Source of the DNA: Sandaracinomonas limnophila
GTDB taxonomy: Bacteria; Bacteroidota; Bacteroidia; Cytophagales; Spirosomataceae
DNA: 64,000 bases
Reading direction: 5' to 3'
Assembly (NCBI RefSeq): GCF_004005965.1
Contig: NZ_SACY01000001.1
Span: 1 to 64,000 of the forward strand
Positions 8,508-16,445 of this stretch are shown here, piece after piece. Positions within the stretch are counted from its first letter, which is position 1, and each line of letters starts with the position of its first letter. The notes under the pieces were generated by a model. It saw nothing but the letters and a program-made list of their open reading frames with translations. It had not been told where the DNA came from and made no database searches. The translations under genes and the position numbers were made by a program.

Positions 8508-8550
8508 AAATTATGAATTATGAATTATGAATTATGAATTATAAATTATG
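8508..8550 (+). repeat. AATTATG heptamer array containing a start codon
   Basis: Five or so units of (A)ATTATG run directly into the ATG (8548-8550) of the next gene. The start codon is the last ATG of the array. No Shine-Dalgarno-like purine stretch is visible apart from the array itself. Confidence 0.85.
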
Positions 8551-9693
8551 AAAGTTTTTAAAAATTTCTTGCTCACTGGCTCACTGGCTCACTTGTTAGT
8601 GCTCACTCTGCTCACTTTTACCTCTTTCTCCCAAATCGAGCGTAAAGACTTCGGACCTTTAAAAGGTGGAACTTACCAAGTATTGGTTCCGAAAAATTGG
8701 AACAAAAAATTGGTCATGTACGCGCATGGATATCAATTTCAAGGCCAAAAACCGCAAGATTCCAATGTGGGATTAGAAAAACGATTGGAAGTTATCTTGA
8801 ACAAAGGCTTTGCCATTGCTGCTTCGGATTATCCAGAGGTGGGTTTTGTGTTGCCTGAGGGAATTGAAGCAACAGAAGAACTGCGTCAGGCTTTTGTAAA
8901 GAACATGGGTAAGCCTGATTCAACGTTTATGATGGGCCATTCCATGGGTGGTGGAATCACCGTAGGAACTTTAGAATATTTTGGAGATAATTACAACGGA
9001 GGCCTTCCCTTGTGTCCTTTGGCATCTCGACCGTACTTGCAGTGTAGAAAAGAATACGATATGTATTCAACCTTCAATGGATTGTTTCCAGGTATTGTAC
9101 CAAGTTTGAAAGACATTTTTAATGTTAATTCATCGGTTGGCTATGTAAATTTGAGAGAGGCAGGTCCGAAAATAGGGCAAATCATGAAGTCTATCATGGA
9201 TAAAGATTCCACTTTGGCATTTGCATTTGCCAAGCGATTCGATTTAAAATTGAAAGATTTGGGTGGAGCCTTATTCTTTAATCAAAATGTGTTGCGTGAT
9301 TTAGCAATCCGTTATAATGGTAATCCTTTTGATAACATGCAAACGGTGTATATTGGTTTTCCAGACGATTTAAAGGTTAACAAATTGGCTGAGCGCTTGC
9401 CTGCAACGCAAGATCCGAATAAGGTTTTAGGCCGATTAGACCGAAATGGAAAAATCAATAAACCCATGTTGTTGGTACATACCATTTATGATCAATTGAT
9501 TCCTGCGTCTTATGCTGTGACGAACATTGAAAACATGATTCATACGCAACAAAGAGATCAGTATTTTACTGTAAAATATACGAATGGACAAGCTCATTGT
9601 GCTTTTACTCCACAACAAACGGCTGCTGCTTTTGATATGATGCGAAATTGGGTAAAAACAGGTGTAAAACCAGCTGGAGGATTTTTAGAATAA
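8548..9693 (+). CDS. Secreted alpha/beta hydrolase (possible ester hydrolase)
   Basis: 381 residues: signal peptide (cleavage near FTSFSQ) then an alpha/beta hydrolase domain with nucleophile elbow GHSMGGG (about residue 131-137), acid candidate in HTIYDQLIP and catalytic histidine in NGQAHCAFT. The family includes esterases of aromatic or plant-cell-wall esters; the substrate is not known here, but the position inside a hydroxycinnamate operon suggests release of phenolic acids outside the inner membrane. The start codon lies in a heptamer array, and codons for about residues 9-23 of the signal peptide are made of GCTCACTG-type repeat units shared with intergenic arrays. Confidence 0.75.
   Translation: MKVFKNFLLTGSLAHLLVLTLLTFTSFSQIERKDFGPLKGGTYQVLVPKNWNKKLVMYAHGYQFQGQKPQDSNVGLEKRLEVILNKGFAIAASDYPEVGFVLPEGIEATEELRQAFVKNMGKPDSTFMMGHSMGGGITVGTLEYFGDNYNGGLPLCPLASRPYLQCRKEYDMYSTFNGLFPGIVPSLKDIFNVNSSVGYVNLREAGPKIGQIMKSIMDKDSTLAFAFAKRFDLKLKDLGGALFFNQNVLRDLAIRYNGNPFDNMQTVYIGFPDDLKVNKLAERLPATQDPNKVLGRLDRNGKINKPMLLVHTIYDQLIPASYAVTNIENMIHTQQRDQYFTVKYTNGQAHCAFTPQQTAAAFDMMRNWVKTGVKPAGGFLE
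8571..8615 (+). repeat. GCTCACTG repeat units inside a signal-peptide coding region
   Basis: GCTCACTG(GCTCACTG) units followed by degenerate GCTCACTCT copies encode the hydrophobic core LTGSLAHLLVLTLL of the signal peptide. The same motif makes up the intergenic array at 35335-35427 and, as its complement, the array at 20048-20085. Confidence 0.85.
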
Positions 9694-10895
9694 TGAATAA
9701 AATAGTACAAAAAAAAGATTTACCAATGTCAGGATTCCAAATTCTGATGGTGGCTTTGTGCTTTTTCATGAATTTTAATGATGGAATCGATGTCTTGATT
9801 GTATCCTTTTCAAGTTCAGAAATCATTAAGGAATTTGGACTTTCCAAAACTGAGATGGGCTATATATTCAGTGCTGGTTTGGCCGGCATGACGCTCGGTT
9901 GTTTTTTTCTTGCTCCCCAAGCAGATAAATATGGAAGGAGAAATATCTTTTTGATATCCTTGTTGATGGTTAGTTTGGGTATGTTTGGCGTTTCTTTTTC
10001 TACTTCTTATTTGCCTCTTTTAGCCTGGCGATTTTTAACAGGTTTGGGTATTGGAGGAATTTTACCCACTATTACCACAACTGCTGCTGAATATTCCAAT
10101 GAAAAATACCGCGATTTCAATGTGGGACTCATTCAAGCGGGTTGGCCAATTGGAGCCATATTAACGGGTTTGATTTGTGCCGATTTAATTCCGGCCGAAG
10201 GTTGGCATTTTGCTTTTTTATTAGCAGGCTGTTTCTCTGCTTTTATGACGGTTCTGGTATTTCTGTTTATGAAAGATTCTGAAGAGTTTAAACATAAACA
10301 AATCGAAGAGCAGGGAGCTAAGGTTTTATTAACCCCCGAATTTAAACCGATCACCATCCGTTTGTGGGTGGCGGCATTTTTTGGTTTTATGACCTTGTAC
10401 ACGGTGATGTCGTGGGTGCCCAACATTGCCAAAGATTCGGGTATGCCCTTTGAATTGGCAACTTATGTAGGTATTGCATTAAATATTGGAGCGGCTTTAG
10501 GATCTTCATCTATCGGGGCTATTGGCTCAAGATTTGGATTGAAAAGAACCCATTTTGCCTATATGTTGTTGGCCTTTGCAGTTATGCAATTGTATGCCTT
10601 TTTACCCTTAACAACAGCCTTGATATTTATTTTGGTACTATTTATCGGAATGTTTGCCCAAGGCGGATTCAATGGCATTTGGCCGATACTTTCGCGGATT
10701 TATCCAACGCAATTTAGAGCAACAGGTGTTGGATATACGGTTGGAATTGGTCGCTTAGGTGCTATTTTGGGACCGGCAGTATTTGGTATTTTATCCGATA
10801 TGCAATTAGGAAATTCTCTATTATTTGTGTTATTTTCTATTCCATTATTGGTTATGGGATTTATTATTCGTTCGATTTCTTCTGATAAAATATGA
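9693..10895 (+). CDS. Aromatic acid:H+ symporter family MFS transporter
   Basis: The ATG at 9693 overlaps the upstream stop (TAATG) and gives 400 residues; an in-frame upstream start at 9648 would lie inside the hydrolase gene. Twelve predicted membrane segments. The first segment carries NFNDGIDVLIVSF, like the D-G-x-D motif of the AAHS family (PcaK, BenK), and the loop 2-3 motif is APQADKYGRRNIF. It should import an aromatic acid such as p-coumarate, 4-hydroxybenzoate or protocatechuate with protons. It overlaps the zinc dehydrogenase gene downstream by 4 nt (ATGA). Confidence 0.85.
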   Translation: MNKIVQKKDLPMSGFQILMVALCFFMNFNDGIDVLIVSFSSSEIIKEFGLSKTEMGYIFSAGLAGMTLGCFFLAPQADKYGRRNIFLISLLMVSLGMFGVSFSTSYLPLLAWRFLTGLGIGGILPTITTTAAEYSNEKYRDFNVGLIQAGWPIGAILTGLICADLIPAEGWHFAFLLAGCFSAFMTVLVFLFMKDSEEFKHKQIEEQGAKVLLTPEFKPITIRLWVAAFFGFMTLYTVMSWVPNIAKDSGMPFELATYVGIALNIGAALGSSSIGAIGSRFGLKRTHFAYMLLAFAVMQLYAFLPLTTALIFILVLFIGMFAQGGFNGIWPILSRIYPTQFRATGVGYTVGIGRLGAILGPAVFGILSDMQLGNSLLFVLFSIPLLVMGFIIRSISSDKI

Positions 10896-11887
10896 TTGCT
10901 GCGGTATTACAAGGTCCAAAAAATATAGAGGTAAAACAATGCGAAAAACCGGTGCCCAAAGCTAATGAGGTATTGATTCGTTTGCACTCCATTGGAATTT
11001 GTGGTTCAGATGTGCATTTGTATTTGGGAGATCGTTTGTTGCCCGAGCCTAATATAATTGGTCATGAGGGCATAGGAATCATAGAACAAATTGGATCGCA
11101 AGTTACTAACTTGCAAGTAGGACAACGTGTGGCCATTGAGCCCAATGTGCCTTGTGGTGATTGTCGATTTTGTAACAATGGAAAAGCAAAAATTTGTCCA
11201 AATAAAATTGTAGTAGGAGTAAATGCTGCTGGTTGTTTTTCTGAATATTTCGCTTATGATGCAGAATATTGCTGGCCTATTCCATCTTCCATTTCGGACG
11301 ATGATGCCGTTTGCATTGAACCTTTGGCAGTGGTTGTTCATGCCTTAAAATGTACTTCTGCAAAACCTGGGGCAAGTATTGCTATTTTTGGCTTGGGTGC
11401 TATTGGTTTGTTGTTGACCCAATTGGCCATTGCCAAAGGATATTCAGTGTTTGCCAAAGATTTGGTAAAAGATAAGGAAGATTTTGCCGTTCGTTTAGGT
11501 GCGAAGCTATTGCCAAGCGAAGGCTTGGCTGATTTTTTGTACCAAAACGAAATTGAAGCAGTTTATGATTGCGTAGGTGCCACAAAGGCCACCAATTTGA
11601 TTTTAGAAACGGCACCAAGAGGTTCAGAAGTTATTCTGGTGGGACTTGCCACCGAACCCACAACTTTTGTGCCAATTCGGATAGCCCGAGAGGGAATTTC
11701 TATTTTGCCTTCCATTATTTACGATCATCCTGAGGATTTCAGAGAAACGATTCGATTAATTGAAAGTAAAACAATACTGCCTTCCAATATTATTTCGGGC
11801 AGATATCCCTTAGAGGATTTTCAAGAGGCAATTGATTTGGCAGCCTCAGGAAAAGCCACAAAAATAATTATCGACGTAAATCAATAG
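10892..11887 (+). CDS. Zinc-dependent alcohol dehydrogenase (MDR family)
   Basis: 331 residues of the medium-chain dehydrogenase superfamily. Catalytic zinc ligands: Cys in GICGSDVH and GHEGIG (His-Glu). The structural zinc loop has four cysteines (PCGDCRFCNNGKAKIC). Nucleotide-binding motif GLGAIG near residue 170. It most resembles the polyol/threonine dehydrogenase branch. The substrate is unknown. In this operon it could oxidise or reduce an aromatic side-chain alcohol or carbonyl, but the sequence does not decide this. Confidence 0.8.
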   Translation: MIAAVLQGPKNIEVKQCEKPVPKANEVLIRLHSIGICGSDVHLYLGDRLLPEPNIIGHEGIGIIEQIGSQVTNLQVGQRVAIEPNVPCGDCRFCNNGKAKICPNKIVVGVNAAGCFSEYFAYDAEYCWPIPSSISDDDAVCIEPLAVVVHALKCTSAKPGASIAIFGLGAIGLLLTQLAIAKGYSVFAKDLVKDKEDFAVRLGAKLLPSEGLADFLYQNEIEAVYDCVGATKATNLILETAPRGSEVILVGLATEPTTFVPIRIAREGISILPSIIYDHPEDFRETIRLIESKTILPSNIISGRYPLEDFQEAIDLAASGKATKIIIDVNQ

Positions 11888-11890
11888 AAA

Positions 11891-12754
11891 ATGATTGATA
11901 TAAATAAAATTGTTGCTCTTGACATTCATACCCATGCAGAGGTGTCGTGTTGTCAACCTCACGACGATTTTCGTCCAGAACTTGACGAAGCCTTTGCCAA
12001 GTATTTTAAGTCCGACAAACGTCCGACCATGCAAGAAACGGCCGATTTTTATCGGGAGCAAAACATGGCTTTGGTCATGTTTACCATCGATTCGGAATTT
12101 GAGGTGGGTAAAAAACGCATTCCAAACATTGAAGTGGCAGAATGCGCGCTGAAAAATGATGATGTGATGCTTGCCTTTGCAAGTATTGATCCACATAAGG
12201 GGCGAATGGGGGCAAGAGAGGCGAGAGATTTAATTGAAAACTATGGCGTGAAAGGATTTAAGTTTCATCCTACCGTACAAGGATTTTATCCAAATGACTC
12301 CATGGCCTATCATTTATATGAAGTGATTGCAGAATATAATTTGCCAATGTTGTTTCATTCGGGACATTCTGGATTCGGTTCTGGCGTAAAAGGAGGGGGC
12401 GGATTACGTTTGGAATATTCCAATCCAATGCATTTAGATGATGTGGCTATTGATTTTCCAGATTGTCCGATTATCATTGCCCACCCAAGTTGGCCTTGGC
12501 AAGACGAAGCCCTTTCGGTAGCCATGCATAAACCCAATGTTTATATTGACCTTAGTGGCTGGTCGCCCAAATACTTTCCTGCCCAATTAGTTCAGTATGC
12601 GAATACCCTTTTAAAAGATAGAATGCTTTTTGGAACCGACTTTCCATTAATCACTCCAGAACGCTGGATGAAAGATTTTGAAACCGCTGGATTTAAAGAA
12701 GAGGTGAAAGAGGGGATTTTGAAGGGGAATGCGGGGAGGATGCTGAAATTATGA
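11891..12754 (+). CDS. Metal-dependent amidohydrolase (amidohydrolase_2), candidate beta-ketoacyl-CoA hydrolase
   Basis: 287 residues of the ACMSD-like amidohydrolase_2 family. Metal-binding H13-x-H15 (DIHTH), a later His in FKFHPTVQGF, HSGHSG, His in IIAHPSWPW and the conserved Asp in LFGTDFP are all present. Relatives decarboxylate or hydrate ring-cleavage products. As I recall, amidohydrolases of this type were also proposed as 4-hydroxyphenyl-beta-ketoacyl-CoA hydrolases in 3-phenylpropanoid degradation of Aromatoleum-like bacteria. That role fits here after synthetase, hydratase and SDR, giving 4-hydroxybenzoate for PobA, but it is inferred. The TGA stop borders a GAATATA(A/G) array. Confidence 0.72.
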   Translation: MIDINKIVALDIHTHAEVSCCQPHDDFRPELDEAFAKYFKSDKRPTMQETADFYREQNMALVMFTIDSEFEVGKKRIPNIEVAECALKNDDVMLAFASIDPHKGRMGAREARDLIENYGVKGFKFHPTVQGFYPNDSMAYHLYEVIAEYNLPMLFHSGHSGFGSGVKGGGGLRLEYSNPMHLDDVAIDFPDCPIIIAHPSWPWQDEALSVAMHKPNVYIDLSGWSPKYFPAQLVQYANTLLKDRMLFGTDFPLITPERWMKDFETAGFKEEVKEGILKGNAGRMLKL

Positions 12755-12887
12755 ATATAGGAATATAAGAATATAGGAATATAGGAATATAAGAATATAA
12801 GAATATAAGAATTTAAGAAGTGATTTAACTAAAATATGATTTTTTGTTTCTTAGTTTCTTCGATTCTTATATTCTTCGATTCTATTA
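12752..12887 (+). repeat. Facing GAATATA(A/G) arrays
   Basis: From the amidohydrolase stop (12752-12754) units of GAATATAG/GAATATAA run to 12820. A second, complementary stretch (TTCTTCGATTCTTATATTC and similar) lies at 12847-12883. The arms can pair into a long A/T-rich hairpin before the next gene at 12898. A similar arrangement occurs at 25111-25210. Confidence 0.8.
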
Positions 12888-12897
12888 AATAAAAACT

Positions 12898-14184
12898 ATG
12901 AAAAACCAACTCGATCAAAAACCCATGTTATCGCTGCAATATATGGTGATATTGGTATGTTTTTTAATGAACATGCTCGATGGCATGGACGTGATGATTA
13001 TTTCTTACACCGCACCAGCAATCGCCAAGGCATGGGCTATATCTCCTGCCAAATTGGGGGTAGTGTTTAGTTCAGGATTAGTCGGTATGACCTTCGGAGC
13101 CATTATTTTAGCACCATTTGCCGATAAAATTGGTCGGAAGGCCATGATGCTCTTAGCTGCTGCCATCATGGGCTCTTGTATCTATTTGACAACCTATTCT
13201 ACTGAAGTGTGGCATTTGTTAAGTTTTCGATTCATTTCTGGATTAGGATTAGGTGCCATGTTGGCAAGTACAGCTGCGCTAACTGCCGAATATACTCCCA
13301 ATAATACTAAAGATTTTTGGGTAAGTTTTGTGATTTCTGGTTATCCAGTGGGGGCAGTAGCCTCTGGATTAGCCTCTGCAGGTATTATCAAGGCCTCAGG
13401 CTGGCAACGTATGTTTGAGGTGGCAGGTATGTTTACCTTTTTGGCATTACCTATTTTGTATTTCTTTTTGACAGAATCGCTGGATTTTTATTTGAAATCA
13501 CAGCCTGCAGGTGCATTGGAAAAGGCAAATGCAATTTTAAAGAAATTGAATTTAGAGGAATTGAAGGAATTGCCAGAAAAAGCTCATGCTGGGAAAGCAG
13601 TTCGCGTAAGTACTTTGTTGGAAGCAGAATATAAAATATCGACGCTGCAATTATGGTTGTCCTTATTTTTAGCTTTCTCAACCTTGTATTTTTTAACTAA
13701 TTGGATTCCGAAATTAGCCTCAGATGCAGGTGTTTCTATGGAAAATGCCATTTGGGCAGGTACTATTTTCAACTCAGGGGCCATTTTAGGAATTTCTACA
13801 CAAGGATATCTTTCCTTGAAATTTGGCTTGAAAAAAACGATTGGTTTTATCTTGATTTTAACAGCTTTCTTAATGGCCATTTTTGGATTTTTCGTAGGTT
13901 CAGATGCCGTGTTATTCATTTTCTTCCTATTAGGATTTGGTGTACAAGGTGGCTTTGTGGGATTGTATGCTGTAGCTGCCAGAATGTATCCAACACAGAT
14001 TCGTTCTACTGGAGTAGGTTGGGCTATTGGTATGGGTAGAGTTGGAGGTATTATTGGTCCAATCGTTGGAGGCCTCTTAATAGCCATTGGACTAAATATG
14101 ACCGAAAGCTTTTTAGTATTTGCTGCACCAACCTTGTTGGCAGGAATTATGACAATGAAGATATCGAGTAAGGAGATATCTTAA
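12898..14184 (+). CDS. Aromatic acid:H+ symporter family MFS transporter (second copy)
   Basis: 428 residues, twelve membrane segments, with LDGMDVMIISYTAP in the first segment and APFADKIGRKAMM in loop 2-3, both AAHS-family hallmarks. It is related to, but clearly different from, the transporter at 9693, so the two may import different aromatic acids. It is separated from the upstream operon by a repeat array and converges with the AraC regulator; the two coding regions overlap by 3 nt at 14182-14184. Confidence 0.85.
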   Translation: MKNQLDQKPMLSLQYMVILVCFLMNMLDGMDVMIISYTAPAIAKAWAISPAKLGVVFSSGLVGMTFGAIILAPFADKIGRKAMMLLAAAIMGSCIYLTTYSTEVWHLLSFRFISGLGLGAMLASTAALTAEYTPNNTKDFWVSFVISGYPVGAVASGLASAGIIKASGWQRMFEVAGMFTFLALPILYFFLTESLDFYLKSQPAGALEKANAILKKLNLEELKELPEKAHAGKAVRVSTLLEAEYKISTLQLWLSLFLAFSTLYFLTNWIPKLASDAGVSMENAIWAGTIFNSGAILGISTQGYLSLKFGLKKTIGFILILTAFLMAIFGFFVGSDAVLFIFFLLGFGVQGGFVGLYAVAARMYPTQIRSTGVGWAIGMGRVGGIIGPIVGGLLIAIGLNMTESFLVFAAPTLLAGIMTMKISSKEIS

Positions 14185-15056
14185 TTCTTCTGAAACTCCC
14201 TAGGTGACACTCCCGTTGCCTTACGAAAGACCCGAGTGAAATAAGCCGGGTCTTTGTAGTTTAATAAGTAAGCGATTTCTGAAATGCTGTAGGAACTATT
14301 CAATAAATAGTTTTTTGCCTCAATAATCAATTGATTTTGTATAATTTGGTGGGCAGTTTCTCCATGCGTTTCCTGACAAATTCGATTCAAATGTACTCGA
14401 CTAATTCCCAATTGTTGGGCATATTGAAGAATCGACCAATGTTCCAGATAATTTTGTCGAACCAATTTCTTGAATTTTTGAAAATATTGTAAACTTTTTT
14501 TGTCATCACTTAGATGGTTGCCTTGTTGAAGTACCTGCAAACGATACAATTGTGTAAAAAATAAAAGAAAATAGGCTTTAATTGCCACACTTTTTTGCTC
14601 ATTTTCCTCTTTCCATTCCGATACGATCGATTGTATTAAGCCTTTGAAATAAATTAGTCTATCTGCGAAATCAAAAAACTTAATAACCAAAATCTCTTCA
14701 AATAACATCTGCGTAATTTGCGGTTCAGATTCGAGTAATTTCAGAACGTAATCGAAGGAAATACTTAAAACTTCCCCCTCAATTCCTGGTTGAAAGGAAA
14801 AGCCGTGTAAATGATTACTTGGAATACTTAATAAACTAGGTCCTTCAAATACCAATCGATCTTTTCCAGATTTAATGGTTCCTTTGCCAGATTCAATCCA
14901 AAAGAATTGAATGATGTCCTCATGGATGTGTTCCTCAATTTCCCAATTGTACAATTTACTTCTCACCTCTAAAGGTTCCCAAGTCAATAAACCTGGGAAG
15001 GCATTTGGATTTAGATCTCCGTATAATCCCTTAAATTGTAAGATAGTACTTTTCAT
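14181..15056 (-). CDS. AraC-family transcriptional regulator of aromatic catabolism
   Basis: The ATG at 15056 gives 291 residues; a TTG at 15074 would add six. The N-terminal about 160 residues look like a cupin ligand-binding domain (EEHIHEDIIQFFWIESGKG). The C-terminal part has two helix-turn-helix units: QLGISRVHLNRICQETHG and ISEIAYLLNYKDPAYFTRVF, then the family end KATGVSPREFQ. PobR/PcaQ-like activators of the same family sense 4-hydroxybenzoate or related acids. Divergent from pcaH and convergent with the second transporter, it is the only regulator in the aromatic cluster and most likely controls it. Confidence 0.85.
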   Translation of the reverse strand: MKSTILQFKGLYGDLNPNAFPGLLTWEPLEVRSKLYNWEIEEHIHEDIIQFFWIESGKGTIKSGKDRLVFEGPSLLSIPSNHLHGFSFQPGIEGEVLSISFDYVLKLLESEPQITQMLFEEILVIKFFDFADRLIYFKGLIQSIVSEWKEENEQKSVAIKAYFLLFFTQLYRLQVLQQGNHLSDDKKSLQYFQKFKKLVRQNYLEHWSILQYAQQLGISRVHLNRICQETHGETAHQIIQNQLIIEAKNYLLNSSYSISEIAYLLNYKDPAYFTRVFRKATGVSPREFQKN

Positions 15057-15205
15057 TTGTTTAAATTGTACCAATAAAAATCAATCAAATTTTTAATTTT
15101 AGTTATTTTGTATTAAAAATATGTTTCAAAAGTACAAATAATATTTTCATTTATCCAAGAAAAAGCTAAAATATTCCGACAACTTGCAGGGTAAATTTGA
15201 ATATT
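15057..15205. promoter_or_regulatory. Divergent regulatory region araC-like/pcaH
   Basis: About 150 bp between two divergent starts. On the minus strand TACTTTTG (complement of 15127-15134) matches the Bacteroidota -7 box for the regulator gene. On the plus strand TAAATTTG at 15192-15199 matches it for pcaH, ending 6 nt before the ATG. No clear -33 TTTG at the expected spacing and no obvious direct-repeat operator was found, so boundaries are approximate. Confidence 0.45.
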
Positions 15206-15910
15206 ATGTCAACTATTTTATTTTCAATGGATGAGTCGGTGCATCCTCCAAAATTATACCCGGATTATAAATCGACTGTTTTACGAGCTCCATCACGCCC
15301 TATGATTGTTTTGCCTCAAGGACTATCAGAGATGTCGGGACCAGTATTTGGCGATTATCAATTGGGTGAATTTGATCATGATTTGACCAAAAATTCCATC
15401 GTAAATGGCAATCCTTTGGGAGAGCGAATAGTGGTACATGGAAAGGTTTTGAATGAATTAGGACAACCTATTCCCAATACGTTGGTAGAAATTTGGCAAG
15501 CGAATGCTGCTGGTCGTTATGTGCATAAAGTCGATAAGCATGAGGCACCACTTGACCCTAATTTTTTAGGAACAGGTCGCACACGTACAGACAAGGACGG
15601 GTACTATTGCTTTTATACAATCAAGCCGGGAGCTTATCCTTGGGGAAACCACTTCAATGCTTGGAGGCCCAATCATATTCATTTTTCTTTATTTGGTCCA
15701 AACATTACTACGCGTTTAGTAACCCAAATGTATTTTCCAGGTGACCCATTGTTGCAATACGATCCGATTTTTCAAGGTGTTCCTGAGAAGGGAAGGCCTT
15801 TGGTGATTGCATCATTTGATTTGGATAGAACAGAGCCAGATTTTGCTTTGGCCTACCGTTTTGACATAATTTTAAGAGGAGATAAAACAACCCCATTTGA
15901 AAAGCTTTAA
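15206..15910 (+). CDS. pcaH: Protocatechuate 3,4-dioxygenase beta subunit
   Basis: The ATG at 15206 gives 234 residues; the upstream in-frame TTG at 15197 overlaps a promoter-like box and is less likely. The non-haem Fe(III) ligands are all visible in order: Tyr in AAGRYVHKVDKH, Tyr in KPGAYPWGN, and two His in RPNHIHFSLFG. The beta-subunit N-terminal extension (DYKSTVLRAPSRP) is present. With PcaG it opens the protocatechuate ring between the hydroxyls to 3-carboxy-cis,cis-muconate in the cytoplasm. First gene of the pca operon, 1 nt before pcaG. Confidence 0.95.
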   Translation: MSTILFSMDESVHPPKLYPDYKSTVLRAPSRPMIVLPQGLSEMSGPVFGDYQLGEFDHDLTKNSIVNGNPLGERIVVHGKVLNELGQPIPNTLVEIWQANAAGRYVHKVDKHEAPLDPNFLGTGRTRTDKDGYYCFYTIKPGAYPWGNHFNAWRPNHIHFSLFGPNITTRLVTQMYFPGDPLLQYDPIFQGVPEKGRPLVIASFDLDRTEPDFALAYRFDIILRGDKTTPFEKL

Positions 15911-15911
15911 G

Positions 15912-16445
15912 ATGGAAAAGAAATTTTTACAAACACCTTCCCAAACCGTGGGTCCCTATTTTGCTTATGGATTAACCCCTGAGCAATACGGATATGATTT
16001 TAAATCTTTGGTTGCAAATGAATTGATTTCACCCCTTCATCCAGAAGCGATTATAGTGAAAGGTCGAGTGTTAGATGGAAATGGTGAAGTAATTCCAGAT
16101 GCCATGGTGGAACTTTGGCATAAGGATAATGAGCAAGAAGGTTTTGGTCGATTTGGCACTGGGACTTTACCAGGAAATGAGTATCTATTTTATGCTTTAA
16201 AGCCTCAATCGGTGGATTGTAATGCGCCTTATTTCTCGTTAATCGTATTCATGCGTGGACAATTGATTCATTCCTATACTCGAATTTATTTTGCAGATGA
16301 AGAGTCTTTGAATGAAAAGGATAGCGTTTTAAATCAAATTCCTGAGGATAGGCGAAATACATTAATTGCTTCCAAAACTGGAAATGTTTACCAATTTGAT
16401 GTGCACATGCAGGGTGATAATGAAACTGTATTTTTTGAAGTCTAA
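15912..16445 (+). CDS. pcaG: Protocatechuate 3,4-dioxygenase alpha subunit
   Basis: The ATG at 15912 gives 177 residues. Starts with the alpha-subunit hallmark FLQTPSQTVGPYFAYGL. It has the same beta-sandwich fold as PcaH (VKGRVLDGNGEVIPDAMVEL) but lacks the iron-ligand His pair (PYFSLIVFMRG in that place), as expected for the non-catalytic subunit. Its stop overlaps the start of pcaB. Confidence 0.93.
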   Translation: MEKKFLQTPSQTVGPYFAYGLTPEQYGYDFKSLVANELISPLHPEAIIVKGRVLDGNGEVIPDAMVELWHKDNEQEGFGRFGTGTLPGNEYLFYALKPQSVDCNAPYFSLIVFMRGQLIHSYTRIYFADEESLNEKDSVLNQIPEDRRNTLIASKTGNVYQFDVHMQGDNETVFFEV

